Below the pieces are notes generated by a model, which was not told the DNA's origin, made no database searches, and was given only the letters and a program-made list of their open reading frames with translations. The position numbers and the translations under genes were made by a program. DNA of 19,793 bases from CALNBC01 sp050945915 (GTDB taxonomy: Bacteria > Bacillota > Clostridia > Christensenellales > CALWSW01): positions 1-19,793 of the forward strand of contig JBMNTV010000037.1 in the NCBI GenBank assembly GCA_050945915.1, in the 5' to 3' direction. This document shows positions 1-6,243 of this stretch, one piece after another; positions within the stretch are counted from its first letter, which is position 1, and every line of letters starts with the position of its first letter.

Positions 1-794
1 ACGCGGTGCTGTATACCCAAAATGTGGTGCAGGCCATCAGCGAAAGCGGCGCCGCCCTGTTCCCCAGTTTGGAGTTTTCCGGCAGGGTGCTTTCCGTCCG
101 GTGCGGGGAAAAGGTCATCGCCGTTTTGAAGGAGGAGGACGATGCCTCCCGCTTTATTTATTTATATGACCTGGCTGGAACCCGGCTGGACAAGCTGGAG
201 TTAAAGACCAACACCCTGTTGAACTACGGATTTGACGATTCCCGGGGTTTCCTTTGGACCCTGATGATCAACACCGAGGCATCCTTGCCGGTTTGCACCG
301 TCAGTACCTATAATGTCGACACCCATTCGGATACCGGCGCGATGACCAAGGAAGGCCAGCTCATCGAGCGGGTGTATTTTTCGGATTCCAAGACCTACGC
401 CTGCGGCACCAACCACCTGATCGTGTACGGCTCCACGGGCAAGGAGGAATCCTCCGCTCTGATTTACGGCTGGAAGGTTTTGGACTTTCTGCCCGGCAAG
501 GCGCCCATGGCGTTGCTTGCGCTTCGGCAGGAGAGCAACGCCGTTTCTGTCGCCGCGAAGGTGCTGTCCATCGATTCCGGCGAGGAATACAAGTTCCGCC
601 TGCCCGCAAACACCCTGGGCGCTTACTTTTACTCCGGAAAAATTGCAATCGTCCTTCCCAATAAGCTGGTGTATTACAGCTTAAAGGGGGAATACCTTTC
701 CGAAACCCTCCTTTTGGAAACCGCGAATGCCGCGGCGCTGCAAAAGGGGCGCATCGTCCTGACATGCGGGGATAAGCTGTTTCTGCTCCCCTGA
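1..794 (+). CDS. Propeller-like protein, DUF5711-like, 5' partial
   Basis: The frame is open to the left edge, so the true start and any N-terminal membrane segment lie outside the window; about 264 codons are visible, ending in TGA at 792-794. The protein has repeated short beta-strand-like stretches of the kind RFIYLYDLAG and LIVYGSTGKE, with alternating hydrophobic residues typical of WD40/PQQ-like beta-propellers. In Clostridia, proteins of the DUF5711 type (an N-terminal membrane anchor followed by a propeller) often precede a cvpA gene, and this one ends 38 bp before a CvpA-family gene. The family name is therefore an inference from fold pattern and neighbourhood, not from a diagnostic motif. 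The function is unknown; an extracytoplasmic scaffold or sensor is plausible. The GTG at position 6 is probably an internal valine. Confidence 0.5.
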   Translation, partial: AVLYTQNVVQAISESGAALFPSLEFSGRVLSVRCGEKVIAVLKEEDDASRFIYLYDLAGTRLDKLELKTNTLLNYGFDDSRGFLWTLMINTEASLPVCTVSTYNVDTHSDTGAMTKEGQLIERVYFSDSKTYACGTNHLIVYGSTGKEESSALIYGWKVLDFLPGKAPMALLALRQESNAVSVAAKVLSIDSGEEYKFRLPANTLGAYFYSGKIAIVLPNKLVYYSLKGEYLSETLLLETANAAALQKGRIVLTCGDKLFLLP

Positions 795-832
795 CTTTTT
801 GGAACACCTGCGCACGATATGAAAGGAAGCTC

Positions 833-1540
833 ATGAACCTTCTTGATCTGGGCATCGTCGCCTTTTTTGTGCTGTTTGCGCTGATCGGCTGGCACAACGG
901 ATTTTTCCTCTCCATGCTGAACACGGCGGGTTTCTTCGTTTCGTGGCTGTTGGGGCTGCTGTTTTCCCCTGTGGCCGCCAACGCGATCCTTTCAAACGAA
1001 GGGCTGGCGAACGCCATGCTGTATTACACTGAAGGGGCGGAGCTTGTGGCGGACGTGGAGATGCGAAGGCTGGCCGTCAGCCAGCTTTCCAGCGAAAACT
1101 TGAATTCCATCCTCGGTTCCGCGAATCTTCCCGCTCCGCTGGACACGCTCATCGCCAAAAACATGGCCGGAGAGGTGTTCGCCGAGCAGGGGATCACCAC
1201 CGTCGGCGATTATTTCAACCAGACCATCGTCAATTTTACCGTCAACGTCGCCGCCTTCCTCATCGTGTTCCTGATCGTGCGAGTGTTCATCGCCTTTGTG
1301 CTGCACGGAGTGGATTATACCGTGCGCCTGCCGATGCTGAAGCATTTTGACGGGCCGCTGGGCGCGGGATTCGGCGTGGTGAGGGGGTTTTTCGCGCTGT
1401 TTGTGATCTTCATGGTGGTGCCCACCATCCTGGTGGCGCTGCCCTTCCCTGCCGTCCGGGATTACATCGAATCATCCTTTTTAGGGCCGTTCTTCACGGG
1501 GTCGAATTTCCTCCTTTCCTTCATCCGGGGGGTTATCTGA
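833..1540 (+). CDS. CvpA family membrane protein
   Basis: This 235-residue protein has about four hydrophobic segments: near residues 5-22 (LGIVAFFVLFALIGWHNGFF), 28-50, about 130-155 (VNVAAFLIVFLIVRVFIAFV) and about 183-205. The N-terminal pattern of a short DLG..F...A..GW..GF hairpin is typical of CvpA/colicin V production proteins. E. coli CvpA is needed for colicin V production and affects envelope stress tolerance; its biochemical role is not settled. The ATG at 833 follows an AAAGGAAG ribosome binding site at good distance. The gene sits between a propeller-like gene and a SanA-like gene with almost no spacing, so the three probably form an envelope-related operon. A Clostridia CvpA linked to DUF5711 is a common arrangement as far as I know. 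Confidence 0.8.
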   Translation: MNLLDLGIVAFFVLFALIGWHNGFFLSMLNTAGFFVSWLLGLLFSPVAANAILSNEGLANAMLYYTEGAELVADVEMRRLAVSQLSSENLNSILGSANLPAPLDTLIAKNMAGEVFAEQGITTVGDYFNQTIVNFTVNVAAFLIVFLIVRVFIAFVLHGVDYTVRLPMLKHFDGPLGAGFGVVRGFFALFVIFMVVPTILVALPFPAVRDYIESSFLGPFFTGSNFLLSFIRGVI

Positions 1541-1543
1541 TCC

Positions 1544-2209
1544 ATGCGGGTATGCAAAACGGCTGGTTTTGTTCTGTTTGTCCTGGGCGGGTTGGTTGCG
1601 CTGTTCGTGTGCGTCTTTAACACCATCGTGATGGGCGGGGCGGAGCAGTTCATCCTCACCCGGGAGCAGGCAAAGGGCAAGGGCGCGGACTGCGTGCTGG
1701 TGCTGGGCGCAAGAGTGTATGAGGACGGCAGCCTCAGCCCCGTCCTGGGGGACAGGGTGACCACCGGCGTAGACCTTTACTTCATGGGTGCGGGGAAAAA
1801 GCTGCTGCTTTCCGGCGACCACGGGCAGGTGGAATACGACGAGGTCAACGCCATGAAGGAGACTGCCCTTTCTTTGGGTGTGCCGGAGGATGACGTGTTC
1901 CTGGACCATGCGGGGTTTTCCACCTATGAAAGCATGGTGCGGCTGAAGGAGGTTTTCGGCGGCGAGAGCGTGGTCATCGTCACCCAGTCCTATCACCTGT
2001 ACCGGGCGGTGTACGTCGCCCGCAGGCTGGGGATGGAGGCGTACGGCGTACCGTCCGACCTGCGACGCTACTACAAGCAGCCCTATTACGAACTTCGGGA
2101 ACTGGGCGCGCGGACAAAAGATGTCCTTTACACCCTGTTTTGGCCCGCCCCGCGGTATTTGGGGGATCCCATCGACCTGTCCGGATCGGGAAAAGCGACC
2201 TGGGATTGA
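1544..2209 (+). CDS. SanA/YdcF/ElyC family protein (DUF218)
   Basis: The protein has 221 residues: one N-terminal transmembrane helix (about residues 5-28), then a DUF218 domain. Family features are visible: the opening strand CVLVLGARVYEDG, the SGDHGQVEYDEVNAM region, the STYESM segment, VVIVTQSYHLYRA with its conserved histidine, and a C-terminal RTKDVLYTLFWPAP stretch ending in YLGDPIDL. The C-terminal extension is like SanA, which in enterobacteria is an envelope-barrier protein linked to vancomycin resistance; ElyC relatives act on lipid-carrier and peptidoglycan metabolism. The exact reaction is not established. The start is 3 bp after the cvpA stop, indicating translational coupling, and a strong terminator follows 25 bp after the stop. 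Confidence 0.82.
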   Translation: MRVCKTAGFVLFVLGGLVALFVCVFNTIVMGGAEQFILTREQAKGKGADCVLVLGARVYEDGSLSPVLGDRVTTGVDLYFMGAGKKLLLSGDHGQVEYDEVNAMKETALSLGVPEDDVFLDHAGFSTYESMVRLKEVFGGESVVIVTQSYHLYRAVYVARRLGMEAYGVPSDLRRYYKQPYYELRELGARTKDVLYTLFWPAPRYLGDPIDLSGSGKATWD

Positions 2210-2233
2210 GCGGCCGCCATTTGAGCGCATCAT

Positions 2234-2280
2234 AAAAAGATTGCAGATTTTTCAAAAAAATCTGCAATCTTTTTTTATTT
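2234..2280 (+). terminator. Rho-independent terminator of the cvpA/sanA operon
   Basis: Perfect 19-bp inverted repeat: arm 2234-2252 (AAAAAGATTGCAGATTTTT) pairs with 2256-2274 across a 3-nt loop, and the right arm runs into a T tract to 2277. The A-rich left arm means it could also stop transcription from the other strand. Confidence 0.93.
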
Positions 2281-2498
2281 ATTTTTGGCCTTTGGGCCGA
2301 ACAGGCAGAAAACTGCCGATAACGGCCATAATTTTGGAAATTGAAGTCTAATTTTAATACACAACCGTTCCTAATAAAATTGTTTTGAGACCAAATTGTG
2401 ACTGAATAATGGATAATGAAACCATCACATAATATTACAGGGATACCACAATCCCCCAGTCATGAACGAACTACAATAAAGAAAGGTTGGACTAAAAC

Positions 2499-3404
2499 AT
2501 GAAGATCAAACGCTTACTCTCCTTTTTGCTGGTTGCGGTGCTGGTCCTCGGCGTTCTTCCGCTGGCTGTGGCGGCGGAGGACAGCAGGAGGGGACCGGTC
2601 TGCGGATACGATGAGCATCCCGAACACGTTGATGCGTGCTATGAGCTAACCTGTGAAAGAGAAGTGCACACCCACAGCGAGGTGGGAGGCTCGTGCTATA
2701 AGAGGTGCAGAAATATATTGCACTCAATTTTCGGGCACGGTTCCAAATGCATAAAGCATAACGGGAAGTACTATTACCTCTCCTGCAATAAGACGGAACA
2801 CACCCACGACCTCCGCAAGCCCGGTGAATGCTATAGCCTGGTATGCGACAAAGAGTTCCACACCCATGACAATAACTGCTATATGTACAACTACACCATC
2901 ACCCTGATGGATGAAGATGCCGACGCTATCCTCGATACATTGAAAGGTGAAGGGAAACTAGATGAGAGTATCCCGATTCCTGCCACAGTACAGGATGAGA
3001 GCGGCCGCACCTACATCCGCAAAGAAGGGCAGCCCGAAAAACATACCATAGACGCTGATAACAATGAAATCACCGTCTACTACATCCTCCAGGAGGAGGA
3101 AGAAGAAGAGCCCCCCTACATCCCCCCCATCTACAACGCGCCGTCGCAAACAACGGTAACCCCCGAGCCCGAGCCCGAGCCCGAGATCGAGCTGCCGGAG
3201 GAGGAAATCCCCACCGACGTTCCCGAGGATGACTTCGAGGAAGAGTTCGACTTTGAGGAGGAGGAGGAGTTCGAGGACGAGGAGATCCCCACCGACGTTC
3301 CCAGGACCGGCGATTCCAGCCCGATCTATGCCGCCCTTGCCCTCATCGCCCTTGCCGGCGCGGCCTTTGCCCTGAGCTTCAAGAAGAGCAGGAATAACGG
3401 CTAA
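2499..3404 (+). CDS. Secreted Cys/His-repeat protein with VPRTG-type cell-wall anchor
   Basis: 301 residues. The start ATG follows GAAAGGTTGG. A Sec signal peptide (residues 1 to about 26, ending VAAED) is followed by five units of a Cys-(x)n-His-x-His-(x)n-Cys-Tyr pattern: CGYDEHPEHVDACY, CEREVHTHSEVGGSCY, a degenerate unit around LHSIFGHGSKC, CNKTEHTHDLRKPGECY and CDKEFHTHDNNCY. Next comes a small domain of about 75 residues (TITLMDED to EITVYYIL) that resembles MucBP/beta-grasp repeats of surface proteins. A Pro/Glu-rich stalk with two copies of EIPTDVP leads to VPRTGD, a hydrophobic helix and the tail KKSRNNG, the layout of a sortase substrate (LPXTG-like). It is expected on the cell wall. 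The repeat could bind zinc or form disulphides; its function is unknown. It is flanked by terminators, so it is probably monocistronic. Confidence 0.8.
   Translation: MKIKRLLSFLLVAVLVLGVLPLAVAAEDSRRGPVCGYDEHPEHVDACYELTCEREVHTHSEVGGSCYKRCRNILHSIFGHGSKCIKHNGKYYYLSCNKTEHTHDLRKPGECYSLVCDKEFHTHDNNCYMYNYTITLMDEDADAILDTLKGEGKLDESIPIPATVQDESGRTYIRKEGQPEKHTIDADNNEITVYYILQEEEEEEPPYIPPIYNAPSQTTVTPEPEPEPEIELPEEEIPTDVPEDDFEEEFDFEEEEEFEDEEIPTDVPRTGDSSPIYAALALIALAGAAFALSFKKSRNNG
3201..3302 (+). repeat. 24-bp direct repeat in the stalk-coding region
   Basis: Positions 3201-3224 and 3279-3302 match at 23 of 24 bases and encode EEIPTDVP twice, separated by an acidic Asp/Glu/Phe stretch. This suggests a short tandem duplication that lengthened the wall-spanning stalk just before the anchor motif. 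Confidence 0.85.
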
Positions 3405-3447
3405 TCAGGCATCAAAGCCCAGGGGTATGATCCCAAATAACCCAACG

Positions 3448-3478
3448 AAAAAGCGCGAAGCAAGCCTTCGCGCTTTTT
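3448..3478 (+). terminator. Rho-independent terminator after the Cys/His-repeat gene
   Basis: Perfect 13-bp stem AAAAAGCGCGAAG (3448-3460) with CTTCGCGCTTTTT (3466-3478) and a 5-nt loop CAAGC, 44 bp after the stop codon. Its symmetrical A/T flanks allow bidirectional action. Confidence 0.93.
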
Positions 3479-3842
3479 GATTTGTCCCCAGCCGAATGCC
3501 CTGCTTTGGCGCGTGCAACCCTTCCTTTCCGCACAACTGCGCCAAATCAGACGCCGAACGCAAATCCATAGCAGGCTCCCGGTTTTTCCGCCGACCTGTT
3601 GCGGTGTTGCCGTTTTCGTGCCCCACTACGTCCTGGCCGAAACCAAATCCAACGACTTTTCACTGACATGACCACCAGCTGTGCTTTATCTTGCGCGCCT
3701 GTGCGGAACCAAACTCAGTATCACCCAAGGGCAATGTTTCTTTCTGCCACGATGCGGTGCGCATCCGGCAAACCCCGCCCCTGGCAAAAACGAAATCCCG
3801 CGCCAAACGTGTTCTGTCGACGCATGAGGTCACAAACCCGGT

Positions 3843-3856
3843 TTTGGCGCGCCAAA
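3843..3856. repeat. 14-bp perfect palindrome TTTGGCGCGCCAAA
   Basis: TTTGGCGCGCCAAA is self-complementary. Its half-motif TTTGGCGCG/CGCGCCAAA also occurs at 3505-3513, 3799-3807 and, outside this region, 8353-8361 in the AraC-dhaK spacer. All copies I noticed are in non-coding DNA; my search was by eye and not exhaustive. Confidence 0.6.
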
Positions 3857-4129
3857 TCAAAACCCTGCTGCATCCAAGTGCGGCAAAATGGATGCCATTT
3901 CGCCGTTTTTTGTTAGAGATAGCCCTGCTTTGAGTGCCGGACCTGAATCAATCCCTTGTTGCTGCCGATTGCGTTCTTCGCCATGCGAGCCTTGTTTCCG
4001 CATCGCATACGCCCGCCTGAATCGCTCGATTAAGCAAACCGATTCCGCCGATCCTTCGGTATCATGGCGCAAATGCGTCAAGGCCCAAATCGAATCCAAC
4101 AGGCGCCATACTTCGCTATCCGTCACCAT
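3857..4129 (-). CDS. Possible small protein of unknown function
   Basis: A 90-residue ORF whose ATG (4127-4129) is preceded on the - strand by AGGAAG at a 9-nt spacing, a credible ribosome binding site. The first half (VWRLLDSIWALTHLRHDTEG and CLIERFRRAYAMRKQ) has amphipathic-helix character and the second half looks disordered. I recognise no family. Against it: codon use is mixed, with many A/T third positions, unlike the GC-ending codons of neighbouring genes. A + strand terminator-like hairpin also lies inside its 3' end. It may be a real small gene, a decayed one, or chance. Confidence 0.27.
   Translation of the reverse strand: MVTDSEVWRLLDSIWALTHLRHDTEGSAESVCLIERFRRAYAMRKQGSHGEERNRQQQGIDSGPALKAGLSLTKNGEMASILPHLDAAGF
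3881..3911 (+). terminator. Orphan + strand terminator-like hairpin
   Basis: CGGCAAAATGG (3881-3891) pairs with CCATTTCGCCG (3895-3905), 10 of 11 pairs with one A-C mismatch and an ATG loop, followed by six Ts at 3906-3911. The T tract is only on the + strand, yet no + strand gene was found between the previous terminator (3478) and here. Confidence 0.55.
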
Positions 4130-4153
4130 GCTGCCAGTCTTCCTTCCTCATCT

Positions 4154-4178
4154 TACACGCGCACGCATGCGCACGCGC
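4154..4178. other. 25-bp alternating purine-pyrimidine tract
   Basis: From 4154 to 4178 purines and pyrimidines alternate without interruption, mostly as CG and CA steps, and two copies of GCGCACGC (4159-4166 and 4169-4176) flank a central AT. Such tracts can adopt left-handed Z-DNA under negative supercoiling. Confidence 0.6.
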
Positions 4179-4321
4179 CGGACCTTGCACCTGTGAGGAG
4201 CAAAGCTCGTATTTCGCCCAAAGGTGTTACATCCCTCGCGTCCCGCGAAACGCGCTCCACCGCCATAGGAGCCTTGATGTCGCTTTGCCCTCGCGCACCG
4301 ATAAACCCGCTGGCTTGCGCT

Positions 4322-4343
4322 TCAAAGCGTTTTCAAACGCTTT
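4322..4343. promoter_or_regulatory. Operator-like palindrome (LacI/CcpA type)
   Basis: AAAGCGTTTTCAAACGCTTT (4324-4343) has perfect 9-bp arms around a TC centre. The overlapping TCAAAGCGTTTTCA (4322-4335) differs at one position from the catabolite-responsive cre form TGAAAGCGTTTTCA. It lies about 190 bp beyond the reductase stop codon, not in an obvious promoter, so a regulatory role is uncertain. Confidence 0.4.
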
Positions 4344-4436
4344 ACTGAACCCATCGCGCAGGCCTGCAAACATAGCTGCTCTTTTGGTGCCAACTCCCAT
4401 CCGCCCGAAACCGATTCCCGCATTTCCCCCGAACGC

Positions 4437-4479
4437 AAAAAAAGCGCCCGTCGGTGAAGTGGGGTATCCGCCGGCGGGC
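4437..4479 (-). terminator. Terminator of the reductase operon
   Basis: Read on the - strand, GCCCG-C-CGG pairs with CCG-A-CGGGC (outer arms at 4475-4479 and 4446-4450 in + coordinates), followed by GC and seven Us (A tract 4437-4443). It lies about 50 bp after the reductase stop. Confidence 0.7.
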
Positions 4480-4486
4480 ATAGGCG

Positions 4487-4512
4487 TGCCCGCCCATGAT
4501 AACGGGCGGGCA
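4487..4512. other. Perfect 9-bp GC hairpin between reductase stop and terminator
   Basis: TGCCCGCCC (4487-4495) pairs with GGGCGGGCA (4504-4512) around an 8-nt loop, 17 bp beyond the reductase stop codon. It has no adjacent U tract on the - strand, so it may protect the 3' end of the mRNA or work together with the terminator beyond it. Confidence 0.6.
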
Positions 4513-4528
4513 AATGCCTTTTTGGGGG

Positions 4529-6100
4529 CTAGTTCTTGGGAGCAGCGGCGTTCTTGCCTGCGATGCGGCCGAAGATGGAGGCTTCGGCCAGGTTGCCGCC
4601 GCCGTTGTACATGTCGGGCCACATGGCGCCAAGCTCACCGGCGCTGTAAAGGTGCGGGATGGGGTTGCCGTGAAGATCGAGGACTTCGGCCTTCTCGTTC
4701 CTCTGGGGGCCACCCTGGGTGTTGTACATGGTGGGGCCAAGCTTCATGGCGTAGAAGGGGCCGGTGGAAATGGGAACCATTCTATCTGCCGGACGGCCAT
4801 AGAGGGCGTCTTCTCCCTTTTCACAGGCGGTGTTCCACGCGTCAATCGTGGCCTTCAGGGCTTCGGGATCCACATTGCAGGCAACGGCCAGTTCTTCGAT
4901 GGTGTCGGCCTTGATGATCCAGCCCTTTTCGATTTCGTCCTTATTGCCTTCGCTGAAGGAGCGGATGATCTGGTTGGCGGAAACCTGAGCGTCATCCATG
5001 ATGTACCAGGTGGGCAGCGGAACGGGCATGCTGATCCAGCGTCCGCCGATGTTGATCCTGCCGTGGCGGTTGCTGGTGGACTCGTTCATAAAGCGGGTGC
5101 CGTTGGGTCCCACCAGGATGCCCAGGTTGGGGGAGACGGTCAGGCAGCGCTCGGCGTCCGGAGGCAGGAAGCCCCAGAGGAAGCCGGCGGAGTTGCTCAT
5201 ATGCCACAACTTTGCCCCAACTTCCTGCGCCATGACGATGCCGTCGCCGGTGTTGTAGGGTGCGGCATACACATAGGCATAGGGCTGCTGGAGGTAGTTG
5301 GCCATCATCTCCATGTTGGCTTCAAAGCCGCCGGTGGCCAGCACGACGCCGTTCTTGGCGCGAACATTGACCATGGTGCCGTTCTTGTTGATCTGGACGC
5401 CGAGGATGGTCTTGGTTTCCGGATCCTGGATCAGATGGACTGCCGGGGAATCGTACCAGATGTCGATCTTGTCGCGGCGCATTTCAACATTGTCCTGCAG
5501 CAGGTAATAGAAGGCGCCGTCAAAGTTTCTGCCGCTGACCATGTAGCAGATGCAGTGGTCCGCGCCCTCCAGCTCCGGGTATTCGTTCCACACCCAAGGC
5601 GTGCCGGCGCCGAAGGCGTTGTCCAGCTTTTCGGGATCCGCGCCAAGGTCGATGAGCCACTGGCGGTTTTCGAAAGCGCCGTCTGCGAACACGCGGCACA
5701 TCTCGTCGGACAGGGTGTTGGTGAACAGGCCGCGCATGCCCTGAACGTATTTGTAAAGGGCGTCCGCATCGTCGGTACCCATCACGCCCTGGCCGGAATA
5801 CTTGGTGTTTCCGCCTTCCTGGCCTTCGGGCGCTTTTTCGGTCAAAAGCACTTTTGCGCCTTCGTCGGCAGCGGTGATGGCGGCGGTAGCGCCGGCGCCG
5901 CCGTATCCGGCGACCACCACGTCATACTCGGCATCCCACTGGATGGTGGATGCAAAGTCTTTGGGCGCTTCTGCTTCGGGGGTGGGGACGGTTTCGACCT
6001 CTTGGTCGGGTTCCGGGTCGGGCGCAGCAGTTTCCGAGGTGCAGCCGATGACTCCGAAAATCAGGAGCAGCGCAAGGGACAGAGCCAGTGCTTTTTTCAT
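4529..6100 (-). CDS. Extracytoplasmic FAD-dependent reductase lipoprotein (fumarate reductase flavoprotein superfamily)
   Basis: 523 residues from the ATG at 6098-6100, which follows AAGGAGGAAG; an in-frame upstream ATG at 6176-6178 is rejected because it would bury the signal peptide. A lipoprotein signal ends GVIG-C20. After a Pro/Glu linker comes the FAD Rossmann motif (YDVVVAGYGGAG, Gly65/67/70), then LLTEKA, VLATGGFEANM, GTRFMNE and the C-terminal FAD-contact region LYSAGELGAMW to GGGNLAEASIFGRIAG. This is the FAD_binding_2 family of fumarate, urocanate and steroid-ring reductases. Residues that bind fumarate in Shewanella Fcc3 appear changed: HTMGG is NTQGG here, the RLGGN region is NGGGN, and the catalytic-arginine loop reads SPNLGILV. 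The substrate is therefore unlikely to be fumarate. The usual fused FMN_bind domain is a separate gene upstream. It should sit outside the membrane as a terminal reductase. Confidence 0.85.
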   Translation of the reverse strand: MKKALALSLALLLIFGVIGCTSETAAPDPEPDQEVETVPTPEAEAPKDFASTIQWDAEYDVVVAGYGGAGATAAITAADEGAKVLLTEKAPEGQEGGNTKYSGQGVMGTDDADALYKYVQGMRGLFTNTLSDEMCRVFADGAFENRQWLIDLGADPEKLDNAFGAGTPWVWNEYPELEGADHCICYMVSGRNFDGAFYYLLQDNVEMRRDKIDIWYDSPAVHLIQDPETKTILGVQINKNGTMVNVRAKNGVVLATGGFEANMEMMANYLQQPYAYVYAAPYNTGDGIVMAQEVGAKLWHMSNSAGFLWGFLPPDAERCLTVSPNLGILVGPNGTRFMNESTSNRHGRINIGGRWISMPVPLPTWYIMDDAQVSANQIIRSFSEGNKDEIEKGWIIKADTIEELAVACNVDPEALKATIDAWNTACEKGEDALYGRPADRMVPISTGPFYAMKLGPTMYNTQGGPQRNEKAEVLDLHGNPIPHLYSAGELGAMWPDMYNGGGNLAEASIFGRIAGKNAAAPKN

Positions 6101-6116
6101 CGTGTTCTTCCTCCTT
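6098..6116 (-). promoter_or_regulatory. Ribosome binding site that fixes the reductase start
   Basis: On the - strand AAAGGAGGAAG lies a short distance before the ATG at 6098-6100, just ahead of a canonical lipoprotein signal peptide. This decides against the ATG 26 codons upstream. Confidence 0.8.
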
Positions 6117-6243
6117 TTTGTGCCGTGTCGTTTGAAGAAGGGAACCGTGCCGGTGGGGGTACGGCTCTGATTCTTCAATAAGCATCGCCCGTTGGCTTTT
6201 TGAGCTGAGCGGTGCTTAATCTGGGTTCAAAGTTCGGTGCGCA

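Larger units (their letters stand above)
3479..4436. other. Gene-poor region of about 1 kb
   Basis: No family is recognisable in any frame. The + strand is C-rich, so the - strand is G-rich (for example TTGGATTTGGTTTCGG). Short words recur: CCAAATC at least four times, GCGCCAAATCA at 3539-3549 and 3849-3859, GCCCTGCTTTG at 3498-3508 and 3922-3932, and TTTGGCGCG in both orientations. Several short open frames exist on both strands but none is supported beyond the weak 3857-4129 candidate. The stretch also holds an orphan terminator, an operator-like palindrome and an alternating purine-pyrimidine tract, listed separately. It could be extragenic repeat DNA, decayed coding sequence or an untranslated RNA locus. 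Confidence 0.6.

Noticed and set aside
2281..2498. Promoter for the Cys/His-repeat gene
   Set aside because: The spacer is AT-rich but no -35/-10 pair with proper spacing stood out, for example TTGAGA at 2384 has no good -10 partner.
3479..4436. CRISPR array or insertion sequence in the gene-poor region
   Set aside because: Repeats are short, irregular and without uniform spacers; there are no terminal inverted repeats and no transposase fragment.
4285..4914. 209-codon + strand ORF crossing the reductase terminator
   Set aside because: Half of it is antisense to the reductase and it reads through two hairpins; its Arg/Pro-rich composition looks like chance coding.
6176..6178. Upstream ATG for the reductase
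   Set aside because: Would add 26 residues before a canonical lipoprotein signal, and the strong ribosome binding site lies before the ATG at 6100.
4496..6181. 561-codon + strand ORF opposite the reductase gene
   Set aside because: It is antisense to a gene with clear FAD motifs and a signal peptide; its Gly/His/Val-rich translation is a typical GC-rich shadow.
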